The notes under the pieces were generated by a model. The model had not been told where the DNA came from. It did no database searches and saw only the letters and a program-made list of their open reading frames with translations. Shown here piece by piece: positions 1-6,703 of a stretch of DNA of 8,592 bases (positions are counted from its first letter, which is position 1; the number at the start of each line of letters is the position of its first letter). Origin of the DNA: an uncultured Oscillospiraceae bacterium (GTDB taxonomy: Bacteria > Bacillota > Clostridia > Oscillospirales > Oscillospiraceae). The DNA is taken from assembly GCA_958438185.1 (NCBI GenBank), contig CAUBQU010000041.1, positions 1-8,592 on the forward strand. Reading direction: 5' to 3'. The position numbers and the translations under genes are program-made.

Positions 1-1788
1 GTCTACCAGGATAAGACGGGCTATACTGATGCATTTTCTTATTTCAATGAACGGCATATCTCGGTCACAGCCGGTGATACTGTTACGCTGACACTTTCCA
101 AGCTCGGTTACGGTGAAAACTGGGAGACGATCAGCACGCCCATCGCCAACGCGGCGATCACCATCGACGGAGAAGAGACGGACTATGTGACGGATGAAAA
201 CGGTAAGGTCACGATGAAGCTCAACGCACCTGGCCTGTATGTGATCTCCGCCAACGCGACAGGGACGGTTTTGGTGCCGCCGGTCACCACGGCCCGGGTC
301 AAGGCGACCTGGACGAAGGATTGGCGCAACAGCGCGATGACAGCGCTGCAGGGCACTGCAGCCATTAGCCTGGCCAAGCAGGGCGAGGATATCAGCGCTT
401 GGGATATCATTGGCCTGTACGGCGCGGGCGTTCCGGTGCCGGAGGCATATCTTGCGGATTATCTGGAAGGGCTCTACGATGTTCTGGTCAGCAGCAATGG
501 CCAGCTCTCGGCCAGCCAGTACACGGCCTACTCCCGCAGCATTCTGGCGCTGGCGGCCGTCGGCGAGGACCCGGCCAACTTTGCAGGCTATGATCTGCTC
601 AAATGGCTGGAGGATTATGATAAGACCACGAAGCAGGGCGTGACCGGCGCGGCATATGCGCTGCTGGCCCTGGACTGCGCTGGCGACACGTTCCAGAGCA
701 GCCAGCGGGAAGCCTATGTGCAGTACATCCTGGATGCCCAGCGCAAGGACGGCGGCTGGGACCTGCGGGGCGAGAGCGCCGCGGCGGCTGATGTCGATGT
801 GACGGCCATCTGCCTGCAGGCACTGGCGGCCTACGCTGGGGACCCGGCGGTCCGTCCGGCAGTGAACAAGGGCATTGACTGCCTGTCTGCTCTGCAGCAG
901 AGCGACGGCGGCTTTAAGAGCTACGGCACGGCCAACTGCGAGAGCAGCGCTATGGTGCTGCTGGCAATGTGCCAGCTGGGCATCGGCCTGGACGACGCCC
1001 GCTTTGTTAAGGGTGAAAACTCGGTGCTGGACGCCATGCTGCGCTTCCGCAATGCGGACGGCAGCTTCAGCCACGAGGCCGGGAAGGGCGCCAATACCCT
1101 GGCGACGATGCAGGCCCAGCTGGCGCTGGCCTCCCTGCTGCGCTGCGCCGACGGGATGAGCGGCATTTACGATATGACCAACGGCTACGGCGAATTCCCC
1201 TTCACGGACGTGGCCTTCAACACCTGGTATTTTGAGGCGGTTCGTTATACGAACCAGGCAGGCCTGTTGGTCGGCACAACGGAGACGACCTTTGGCCCCA
1301 ATGTCCCGCTGACCCGCGGTATGCTCGTGACGATTCTGTGGAGAATGACGGGCCGTCCGGCGGCACAGCAGGATGTCACGGCGTATTATTCGGATGTCAA
1401 CGCCAAGATGTACTACGCTGAGCCCATCGCTTGGGCGACGGAGCTGGAGGTTGCAGCCGGTATGGGCGGCGGCAAATTCTGCCCGGAGGAAAAGGTCACC
1501 CGGGAGCAGCTGGCGTGCTATCTCTACCGCTATCAGGAGCTGGTGCTGGGCGGGGATGTCTCCGCGTCGGAGAACCTGCAGGGCTGGAGCGATTACAGCC
1601 AGATCTCTTCCTGGAGTAAGGAAGCGCTCGCTTGGGCCACGGCAGAGGGCCTGCTGGTCGGCAGCGGCGGCAAGCTGGATCCCAAGGGCAGCGCGACCCG
1701 CGCACAAGTGGCCAGCGTGCTGATGCGCTTTGACCGGAGCCTTGGCGATGCCTGGGAGGAGGAAATTCTCAGCATCTATTTCAAATAA
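1..1788 (+). CDS. SLH-anchored surface protein with Ig-like domain and prenyltransferase/terpene-cyclase-like toroid (5' end missing)
   Basis: The frame is open from base 1, so the gene begins before the window; 595 residues are visible and the internal GTG at 187 is not its start. Residues about 15-100 look like an Ig-like beta domain (TDENGKVTM, APGLYVISA). Residues about 100-390 are helical repeats with recurring DGG(F/W) turns (DGGW 250-253, DGGF 302-305, DGSF 353-356; weaker repeats near 169 and 211), spaced about 42-52 residues, as in the alpha/alpha toroid of squalene-cyclase/prenyltransferase and transcobalamin-type proteins. No terpene-cyclase DXDD motif was noticed, so a binding rather than enzymatic role is inferred. 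Three SLH domains follow (about 399-455, 463-515, 528-577), which bind secondary cell-wall polymer and hold the protein on the surface. The next gene starts 26 bases downstream on the same strand and probably shares its transcript. Domain assignment is by eye; the ligand is unknown. Confidence 0.88.
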   Translation, partial: VYQDKTGYTDAFSYFNERHISVTAGDTVTLTLSKLGYGENWETISTPIANAAITIDGEETDYVTDENGKVTMKLNAPGLYVISANATGTVLVPPVTTARVKATWTKDWRNSAMTALQGTAAISLAKQGEDISAWDIIGLYGAGVPVPEAYLADYLEGLYDVLVSSNGQLSASQYTAYSRSILALAAVGEDPANFAGYDLLKWLEDYDKTTKQGVTGAAYALLALDCAGDTFQSSQREAYVQYILDAQRKDGGWDLRGESAAAADVDVTAICLQALAAYAGDPAVRPAVNKGIDCLSALQQSDGGFKSYGTANCESSAMVLLAMCQLGIGLDDARFVKGENSVLDAMLRFRNADGSFSHEAGKGANTLATMQAQLALASLLRCADGMSGIYDMTNGYGEFPFTDVAFNTWYFEAVRYTNQAGLLVGTTETTFGPNVPLTRGMLVTILWRMTGRPAAQQDVTAYYSDVNAKMYYAEPIAWATELEVAAGMGGGKFCPEEKVTREQLACYLYRYQELVLGGDVSASENLQGWSDYSQISSWSKEALAWATAEGLLVGSGGKLDPKGSATRAQVASVLMRFDRSLGDAWEEEILSIYFK

Positions 1789-1814
1789 GCAAACAGAACC
1801 ATAAAGGATAGAAG

Positions 1815-2558
1815 ATGAAACAAATGAAGCATGTTAAATGGACGGCACTGCTTTTGGCGCTGCTGCTGGCTCTGAGCTGCTTCCTGACTGCCTGCGGTGA
1901 TACCGCAGGCAGCCCGGCAGCGGAGCCGGAGGATGCCCAGACCCAGCAGGCGCCGGAAACGCAAAAGGATAAGGATACAGCGCAGGCCGACGCAGCGGAC
2001 GATGCCCAGGACGCAGAGCATGTGGACGGCGCATCGGACGACGATGCCGACGGCAGCGGCGATACCGCCCAGCAGCCGGCAAGCACCGATACCGTGAAGC
2101 CTGTGCAGACAGAGCCTGCTGGCAATACCCAGCAGCCCGCGGCCGAGGAGCCGCAGGCGCAGACGTGTACCATCAGCATTGACTGCTCGACGATTCTGGA
2201 TAATATGGATAAGCTGGAGCGGGGCAAGGAAGGGCTGATCCCGGCGGACGGCATCCTGCTCGCCAAGACGGAAGTGCAGTACGAAGAGGGCGATACCGTC
2301 TTCACCATGCTCAAGCGGGAGCTGCAGAGCCGCAAAATGCACTATGACTTTGAGGGCAGCGGCTCCTCGGCGTACCTGGCAGGGCTGTGCAATATCTATG
2401 AATTCGACTGCGGAAAGCTCTCTGGCTGGGAATTTGCCGTTAACGGTTCGTTCCCCAGCGTCGGCGTCGGCGTCTATAAGCTCTCGCCCGGCGATTCGGT
2501 CGCGCTGATCTACACCTGCGATCTGGGCGACGACATCGGCAACCACTACGACGGCTGA
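1815..2558 (+). CDS. DUF4430 (transcobalamin C-terminal-like) lipoprotein
   Basis: This 247-aa protein starts at an ATG preceded by AAAGGA six bases upstream. A lipoprotein signal peptide ends in the lipobox L24-T-A-C27, so the mature protein should be lipid-anchored outside the membrane. Residues 28-116 are an acidic, Ala/Gln/Asp/Glu/Pro-rich linker with no hydrophobic core, likely a flexible tether. Residues about 117-247 match the DUF4430 pattern: EEGDTVFTMLKRE, then YLAGLCNIYEF, SGWEFAVNG, GVGVYKLSPGDSVALIY. In vertebrate intrinsic factor and transcobalamin this is the beta domain that closes over cobalamin; in Firmicutes it occurs in many surface proteins of mostly unknown ligand. It sits 26 bases after the toroid-SLH gene, which carries the other half of that architecture, and is followed by a strong terminator. 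Cobalamin binding is inference only. Confidence 0.9.
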   Translation: MKQMKHVKWTALLLALLLALSCFLTACGDTAGSPAAEPEDAQTQQAPETQKDKDTAQADAADDAQDAEHVDGASDDDADGSGDTAQQPASTDTVKPVQTEPAGNTQQPAAEEPQAQTCTISIDCSTILDNMDKLERGKEGLIPADGILLAKTEVQYEEGDTVFTMLKRELQSRKMHYDFEGSGSSAYLAGLCNIYEFDCGKLSGWEFAVNGSFPSVGVGVYKLSPGDSVALIYTCDLGDDIGNHYDG

Positions 2559-2596
2559 CCGGTGCGCACTTGACGCGAGCCCTTGCATGAAACACG

Positions 2597-2633
2597 AAAA
2601 AACCTCCGTACGGGCATCCCGTACGGAGGTTTT
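2597..2633. terminator. Bidirectional rho-independent terminator between the DUF4430 gene and nrdR
   Basis: A perfect 12-bp stem (2603-2614 with 2618-2629) and a 3-base loop are flanked by six A's on the left and four T's on the right. It therefore ends transcripts from both convergent genes, 39 bases after the DUF4430 stop and 19 bases after the nrdR stop. Confidence 0.92.
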
Positions 2634-2651
2634 GTACTTGTCAGAAAAGCT

Positions 2652-3107
2652 TCAGCGTTCTTCCAGAATTTTATTCAGCTCCTGCATAAAGCTGTTGATG
2701 TCCTTAAACTGCCGGTAAACGGAGGCGAAGCGGACGTAGGCGACCTCGTCGAGGGGCTTCAGCCGCTCCATGACCAGCTCACCGATCTCAGAGGAGCTGA
2801 TCTCCCGCTCCAGGGAATTCTGCATGACCTGCTCAATGTCCGTGACAGCGGCTTCCATCTCCGCCATGGAGACCGGGCGCTTTTCACAGGCGCGGACCAT
2901 GCCGTTGAGGATCTTTGTCCGGTCGAAGGATTGCCGGCTGCCGTCTTTTTTGACGACGATGATCGGCAGGCTCTCCACCGTCTCATAGGTCGTGAAGCGT
3001 TTCTGGCAGGCCAGGCATTCGCGCCTTCTGCGGATGCTGGCGCCGTCCTCGGAATGACGGGAGTCGATGACCTTACTGTCCTGGTCGCCGCAATACGGAC
3101 ATTTCAT
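2652..3107 (-). CDS. nrdR: Transcriptional repressor NrdR
   Basis: This 151-aa protein has the full-length NrdR layout. An N-terminal zinc ribbon carries Cys3/Cys6 (CPYC) and Cys31/Cys34 (CLAC), with the basic stretch IRRRREC between them. An ATP-cone follows at about residues 49-139 ([16 protein letters not shown] near its start; [12 protein letters not shown] near its end). NrdR senses ATP/dATP and represses ribonucleotide reductase genes. The start is set by MKCPYC at the expected N-terminus and a GGAGGG ribosome site eight bases upstream. It is monocistronic here: its own promoter lies in the divergent intergenic region and a terminator follows. No ribonucleotide reductase gene is in the window and no NrdR-box pair was recognised upstream, so autoregulation is not visible. 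Confidence 0.97.
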   Translation of the reverse strand: MKCPYCGDQDSKVIDSRHSEDGASIRRRRECLACQKRFTTYETVESLPIIVVKKDGSRQSFDRTKILNGMVRACEKRPVSMAEMEAAVTDIEQVMQNSLEREISSSEIGELVMERLKPLDEVAYVRFASVYRQFKDINSFMQELNKILEER

Positions 3108-3145
3108 GTAGGGAGCCCTCCTTGGCCGGAAATTTGGATGGGTCT

Positions 3146-3175
3146 ATTATAGCAGGCTGGAGGGCGGCTTGTCCA
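3146..3175 (-). promoter_or_regulatory. Sigma-A type promoter of nrdR
   Basis: On the minus strand a perfect TATAAT (3151-3146) lies 18 bases downstream of TGGACA (3175-3170), a five-of-six match to TTGACA. It is 38 bases upstream of the nrdR start codon, with the GGAGGG ribosome site between. Confidence 0.72.
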
Positions 3176-3208
3176 GCGTTCCCGAAAAATTTTGAGCCGG
3201 TTTTCAGA

Positions 3209-3237
3209 TTGCTTTTCCCGCCCAGCTCTGGTATCAT
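3209..3237 (+). promoter_or_regulatory. Sigma-A type extended -10 promoter of the EamA transporter gene
   Basis: TTGCTT (3209-3214) and TATCAT (3232-3237) are separated by exactly 17 bases, and the -10 is preceded by TGG, giving an extended -10. The transporter ATG is 29 bases downstream. It points away from the nrdR promoter, so the two genes are divergently transcribed. Confidence 0.65.
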
Positions 3238-3266
3238 AGAAAGTCGGAAAGGCGGGATTTTGAGAG

Positions 3267-4178
3267 ATGAAACGCAAACAGACCATGACCGGCGTCGTGC
3301 TGACGCTGCTGGGCGGCTGCTTTTGGGGGCTGTGCGGCGCGTGCGCCCAGTATTTGTTCCGGACGGAGCATGTGACTTCGAATTTTCTCGTGCCCTGGCG
3401 GATGACGCTGGCCGGGGCGCTTCTGCTGGGCTGGCATTTGATCCGCAGCCCAAAGCAGCTGCTGGGCCCGTGGAAGTCAGGCCGGGATGCGCTGCAGCTG
3501 CTGCTTTACGCGATCTTCGGCATGGCCATGTGCCAATATGCCTATTTTGCGACGATCGAGCTCTCCAATGCCGGGACGGCGACGGTGCTGCAATACGCCG
3601 CGCCTGCGATGCTGCTGCTGGTGGTCTGCTGCCTGGAGCGGCGCTGGCCGGGCCGGGTGGAGGTGCTGGCGGTGGTCTGCGCTTCGGCAGGGGTCTTTCT
3701 TTTGGCGACCCATGGGAATTTCGGCACCCTGGCCATCTCCGGCAAGACGCTGGCCATGGGGATGGTCGCCGCGCTGGCGGTGGTTGCTTATAATCTGCTG
3801 CCCCGGCGGCTGCTGCAGCACTTTTCCGCGCCGCTGCTGCTGGGTTGGGGCATGTTCCTGGGCGGCCTGCTGCTCTGTGTGACGCTGCGGCCCTGGCGGT
3901 ATCACGTCGCGTTGACGCCGCGCCTGGCTTTGTGTATGGCGGTGATCGTACTGGTCGGGACCATCGAGTCCTTTACGCTATATATGATGGGCATGAAGCG
4001 CATCGGCCCGACGAAGGCGGCGCTGTATGCCTGCATCGAGCCGGTGGCAGCCGCGGTGCTCTCCGCTGTCTGGCTGAAGGTCCCATTCACGGGGATGGAT
4101 CTTGTGGGCTTCGCCCTGATCCTCTCCACGACGGTGATCCTGGCGGTGCCGGACCTGAAAAAGGGCGCGGTGGTGTAG
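3267..4178 (+). CDS. EamA/DMT-superfamily transporter (10 TM)
   Basis: This 303-aa protein has the length and two-fold internal repeat of the drug/metabolite transporter superfamily. About ten hydrophobic segments are visible, near residues 7-27, 42-60, 75-97, 103-123, 130-147, 157-177, 186-205, 222-243, 249-270 and 275-294, with basic residues in the connecting loops. Family-typical features are the WRMTLAGALLL segment in TM2, the SNAGTATVLQYAAP stretch before TM4, and its second-half counterpart GPTKAALYACIEPV before TM9. DMT proteins move small solutes such as amino acids or nucleosides, usually outward; the substrate cannot be read from the sequence. The ATG fits a promoter 29 bases upstream, but the ribosome site is weak (GCGGGA about nine bases upstream). 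It appears monocistronic. Confidence 0.93.
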   Translation: MKRKQTMTGVVLTLLGGCFWGLCGACAQYLFRTEHVTSNFLVPWRMTLAGALLLGWHLIRSPKQLLGPWKSGRDALQLLLYAIFGMAMCQYAYFATIELSNAGTATVLQYAAPAMLLLVVCCLERRWPGRVEVLAVVCASAGVFLLATHGNFGTLAISGKTLAMGMVAALAVVAYNLLPRRLLQHFSAPLLLGWGMFLGGLLLCVTLRPWRYHVALTPRLALCMAVIVLVGTIESFTLYMMGMKRIGPTKAALYACIEPVAAAVLSAVWLKVPFTGMDLVGFALILSTTVILAVPDLKKGAVV

Positions 4179-4194
4179 CGGGATCGGGGAAAGC

Positions 4195-4223
4195 CCCGGC
4201 GGCGGGGGACACCCGCCGCCGGG
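4195..4223. terminator. GC-only hairpin between convergent genes, possible terminator
   Basis: A perfect 12-bp all-G/C stem (4195-4206 with 4212-4223) with a 5-base loop lies 16 bases after the transporter stop and 6 bases beyond the stop of the convergent 55-aa gene. There is no T-tract on the plus strand and only TTT on the minus strand. It may stop or pause polymerase, or protect 3' ends, but it is not a textbook terminator. Confidence 0.55.
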
Positions 4224-4229
4224 TGCGGC

Positions 4230-4397
4230 TTAGCTGCCCATCAGCCGGTCTGCCGCGTCGCTGACGGTCTGCTCTACAGAGTCCGCCGCTTTTTGCATGG
4301 CCTGCCGGATGGCGCACTGCCGGGGCAGCATCAGCGCAACGGTCGCGCCAGCTGCCATGCCGAGCCCAACGGCGGTGAAAAAGGCACCTGTCTTCAT
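4230..4397 (-). CDS. 55-aa single-pass membrane microprotein, YtxH-like
   Basis: This small reading frame encodes MKTGAFFTAVGLGMAAGATV at its N-terminus and ends RLMGS. One Gly/Ala-rich hydrophobic helix spans about residues 5-24 with small-residue (GxGxxxG) packing. About 30 mostly polar residues follow, predicted as an amphipathic helix (QAMQKAADSVEQTVSDAADR). Evidence that it is real: an AAGGTG ribosome site five bases before the ATG, a length that is a whole number of codons, coherent helix periodicity, and a hairpin just after the stop. The layout resembles YtxH-type small membrane proteins of Firmicutes, whose role is poorly defined; that similarity is by shape only. No convincing promoter was found upstream, although the divergent region has room for one. 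Confidence 0.72.
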   Translation of the reverse strand: MKTGAFFTAVGLGMAAGATVALMLPRQCAIRQAMQKAADSVEQTVSDAADRLMGS

Positions 4398-4402
4398 ATG
4401 CT

Positions 4403-4408
4403 CACCTT
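4403..4408 (-). promoter_or_regulatory. Ribosome binding site of the 55-aa microprotein
   Basis: AAGGTG on the minus strand, inside a purine-rich run (GGGAAGGTGAG), is five bases from the ATG at 4397. This is the main non-coding support that the short frame is translated. Confidence 0.65.
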
Positions 4409-4480
4409 CCCTTCCCCGCTGTTAGTATGACCGGTGGGGCGGGAAATATGGCTGGAATCATGCGGCAGTGAAAAAGGTAT

Positions 4481-4508
4481 TTGGTATTGGAGAATTTTGT
4501 GTTATAAT
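4481..4508 (+). promoter_or_regulatory. Sigma-A type extended -10 promoter of the pyrF-like operon
   Basis: TTGGTA (4481-4486) and a perfect TATAAT (4503-4508) are 16 bases apart, with TGT immediately before the -10. Transcription would start near 4515, leaving a leader of about 60 bases. Its position rules out the longer in-frame start at 4434, which would lie upstream of the transcript. Confidence 0.8.
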
Positions 4509-4512
4509 AGCC

Positions 4513-4531
4513 GCAAAGAGGTGCAAAGAGG
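4513..4531 (+). repeat. Tandem 9-base direct repeat at the presumed transcription start
   Basis: GCAAAGAGG occurs at 4513-4521 and again at 4523-4531, a period of ten bases (about one helical turn), just after the TATAAT box. It could be a regulator site or a chance purine-rich repeat; nothing else identifies a binding protein. Confidence 0.5.
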
Positions 4532-4564
4532 GACGTATTTCAAAGCGATCCTGCGGGTGTGGAA

Positions 4565-4569
4565 GGGAG
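4565..4569 (+). promoter_or_regulatory. Ribosome binding site fixing the pyrF-like start
   Basis: GGGAG, within GGAAGGGAG (4561-4569), lies eight bases before the ATG at 4578. It decides for this start over the in-frame upstream codon at 4434. Confidence 0.7.
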
Positions 4570-4577
4570 TTTTTACG

Positions 4578-5504
4578 ATGTCAGTCGATGCATTGCAGGC
4601 GAAGATCCGAAAACTGAAGAACCCCTCGATGATCGGGCTGGACCCGACGGTGGAGCTGCTGCCGCCGCATCTGCTGGCGGAGGCGTATCGTACCCATGGC
4701 CAGAGCCTGGAGGCATTGGCCGCGGCGTATGAGATATTTTGCGGCGAAATTTTGCAGGCGCTGCAGGGTCTTGTCCCGGCGGTGAAGGTGCAGAGCTATT
4801 GCTTTGACGCCCTGGGCAGCTGCGGCATCGCGGCGATGCAGCGTTTGCTGCGCAAGGCGCAGCGCCTGGGCTTTTATGTGATGCTGGACGCCAACTATAG
4901 CAGCGTCGGGCATATCTCTCAGCTCTATGCCGCCGCCGTCTTCGGCGGCCTGCGGACGCCGGATGGCGCTTGCCTGCAGCCCTATGCCTGCGACGGACTG
5001 AGTATCAACCCATATCTTGGCAGCGACAGTGTCAAGGCGTTTTTGCCCTATTGCAAGCAGCAGGGGAAGAATCTGTTCCTCTGTGTCAAGACCTCGAATA
5101 AATCCTCCCGGGAGGTGCAGGACCTCATCTCCGGCAACCGGATGGTTTACAGCGCGGTGGCAGATCTTGCCATGCGCTGGAGTATCGACCTGTTCGGCAA
5201 AAGCGGCTACAGCGAGCTGATCGCTGTGGTCGGCGCGCCGTATCCGCAGGTGCTGCGGGCGCTGCGGCAGCAGTATGACCGGCTGTTTTTCCTGGTGCCG
5301 GGCTACGGCGCCCAGGGTGGGACGGCGAAGCATGTCAGCGCGGCGTTCACGGCGGCAGGCCGGGGCGCGATCGTCAGCGCGTCGCGCAGCGTGATCGGTG
5401 CCTGGCAGAAGACTGGCAGCGACGGCCGCGATTGGGCCCGGTGCGCGAAAGACGCGGCGTGCAAAATGCGGGATGATTTGGCAAAATATGTGACGGTGAT
5501 TTAA
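4578..5504 (+). CDS. pyrF: Orotidine 5'-phosphate decarboxylase (PyrF, type 2) family protein with altered catalytic motif
   Basis: The protein is 308 aa, normal for the long type-2 PyrF subfamily. Family landmarks in order: IGLDP (Asp22), VPAVKVQ (Lys70), LDANYSSVG (Asp104), INPYLGSDS, VKTSN, VVGAPYP, LVPGYGAQGGTA and the phosphate-binding-type Arg in SASRSV. PyrF normally decarboxylates OMP to UMP, the last step of pyrimidine synthesis, using Lys and two Asp of a DxKxxD motif. Here that motif reads D104-A-N106-Y-S-S109: the catalytic Lys is Asn and the second Asp is Ser, so normal decarboxylation is doubtful. Substrate-side features are kept, suggesting a protein that still binds a phosphorylated ligand. 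No other pyr genes are nearby. The next gene overlaps its stop codon by one base. It is either a diverged paralogue with a new role or a sequence artefact; the first is more likely because the changes span several adjacent codons in an intact frame. Confidence 0.88.
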   Translation: MSVDALQAKIRKLKNPSMIGLDPTVELLPPHLLAEAYRTHGQSLEALAAAYEIFCGEILQALQGLVPAVKVQSYCFDALGSCGIAAMQRLLRKAQRLGFYVMLDANYSSVGHISQLYAAAVFGGLRTPDGACLQPYACDGLSINPYLGSDSVKAFLPYCKQQGKNLFLCVKTSNKSSREVQDLISGNRMVYSAVADLAMRWSIDLFGKSGYSELIAVVGAPYPQVLRALRQQYDRLFFLVPGYGAQGGTAKHVSAAFTAAGRGAIVSASRSVIGAWQKTGSDGRDWARCAKDAACKMRDDLAKYVTVI

Positions 5505-6646
5505 TGATGACGACGATCTACTTCATCCGCCATGCAGAGGCGGAGGGAAACTTATACCGGCGGCTGCACGGCCAGCACGACACGCTGCTCACGCCCGCCG
5601 GAGTGCGGCAGGCGGAGGCGCTTCGCCGTCGCTTCGCCGGGGTGCGGCTGCATGCCTGCTACGCCAGCGATCTGAACCGGGCGGTGCAGACGGCGCTGCC
5701 GGTCTGCAAGGACCACCGGCTGCGGCTGCGCCGGGAGCCGGCATTCCGGGAGGTTTGCTTCGGCACGTGGGAGGACCAGAGCTTTGGCACGCTGGAGCAT
5801 CTCTACCCTGAGCAGATGTGTGTGTTCCGCCAGAATATGTGGGCATGGCAGGCCCCTGGCAGCGAGACGCTGGAGCAGGCCACCGGGCGCTTTATCGAGG
5901 CGCTTCGGGCGGTCGCGGAGCGCCATGTGGGTCAGACGGTGGCGATTTTTACCCACGGCGCGATCCTGCGGGCGGTGCAGGCGGAGCTGTTTTTTACGCG
6001 GCAGACGATGAACCGGGCGGGCCGGTGTGATAACACCGGCGTGAGCCGGGTGCAGTATGAGGACGGCCGGTTTGCCCTGGACTATCTCAATGACAACGCC
6101 CATCTGGACTGGTCCCTTTCGACGCAGAACCGGCTGGACAGCCTGCGCCAGCGCAGCGCTTCTCTGGGGGAGGATTATAACCTCTGGTTTGAGCTCGCCC
6201 GGGACGGCGGCGCGCTGTATATGGACCTGCGCCGCCAGAACTGGGTGCAGCGCTGTGGGACGCTGACCTGGACGGACGCGGCGGCGGTCGAGGCACAGAT
6301 GCGCGCCATCCTGGCGCGGGCGCCGGATACGCTGTATTATGCCAGGCAGGGGCAGGCGCTGGTCGGCGCGCTGCTGCTGGAGCCGAAGCAGGAACAAGAT
6401 CACGGCGTGATCCGCTATCTCGGCGTGCTGCCGGAGCGGAAGTACCGTGGCTTTGCCGTGCAGCTGCTGGGTCAGGCCGTCAGCCATTATCGCGGCCAAG
6501 GAAAGAGCAAGATCCGCTGTACGATCCCCGACGGTGATTATACGACGGTCCACTTCTTTGAAAAGTACGGCTTTCGGCCCCGCAAGCAAGCGGGGGGCGA
6601 GCGGTGCTATGAGCTGTCCATCGCTCTGCCGCGGCAGCCGGGGTGA
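5504..6646 (+). CDS. Histidine phosphatase-GNAT acetyltransferase fusion protein
   Basis: This 380-aa protein has two domains. Residues about 1-200 are a histidine phosphatase (phosphoglycerate mutase-like): the RHAEAEGN motif with nucleophile His10, an Arg in SDLNRAVQTA, the probable acid Glu83 in FREVCFGTW, and the second His151 in FTHGAILR. Residues about 228-375 resemble a GNAT N-acetyltransferase, with the beta4-alpha3 acetyl-CoA region LGVLPERKYRGFAVQLL (from about 306) and the C-terminal VHFFEKYGFRP. The ATG at 5504 shares its A with the TAA of the PyrF-like gene (TAATG), and no clear ribosome site precedes it, so translation is probably coupled by reinitiation; a second ATG follows directly at 5507. 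Substrates are unknown. The phosphatase superfamily includes mutases, CobC-like and sugar-phosphate phosphatases, which cannot be separated by eye. A bidirectional terminator follows. Confidence 0.9.
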   Translation: MMTTIYFIRHAEAEGNLYRRLHGQHDTLLTPAGVRQAEALRRRFAGVRLHACYASDLNRAVQTALPVCKDHRLRLRREPAFREVCFGTWEDQSFGTLEHLYPEQMCVFRQNMWAWQAPGSETLEQATGRFIEALRAVAERHVGQTVAIFTHGAILRAVQAELFFTRQTMNRAGRCDNTGVSRVQYEDGRFALDYLNDNAHLDWSLSTQNRLDSLRQRSASLGEDYNLWFELARDGGALYMDLRRQNWVQRCGTLTWTDAAAVEAQMRAILARAPDTLYYARQGQALVGALLLEPKQEQDHGVIRYLGVLPERKYRGFAVQLLGQAVSHYRGQGKSKIRCTIPDGDYTTVHFFEKYGFRPRKQAGGERCYELSIALPRQPG

Positions 6647-6703
6647 GAGAACAGCGGCGCTCTCATGCCGCCCGGCAAAAACGGAAAATGAAAACGGAAA
6701 AAC

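Noticed and set aside
1776..2588. 270-codon minus-strand frame opposite the DUF4430 gene
   Set aside because: Arg/Leu/Cys-rich low-complexity translation mirroring the plus-strand acidic linker, with no ribosome site; the plus-strand lipoprotein is convincing.
3122..3793. 223-codon plus-strand frame overlapping the EamA transporter in another frame
   Set aside because: Spans a promoter and the intergenic region, is Gly/Ala/Arg-rich and lacks membrane segments; the overlapping frame has ten.
4434..4577. In-frame N-terminal extension of the PyrF-like protein from 4434
   Set aside because: The TATAAT promoter lies inside it, the extra residues do not match PyrF, and ATG 4578 has a proper ribosome site.
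4515..4577. Riboswitch or attenuator in the pyrF-like leader
   Set aside because: At about 60 bases with no stable hairpin or known riboswitch core, the leader gives no support for one.
4581..5333. 250-codon minus-strand frame opposite the pyrF-like gene
   Set aside because: Composition typical of an antisense shadow and no motif; the plus frame has many PyrF landmarks.
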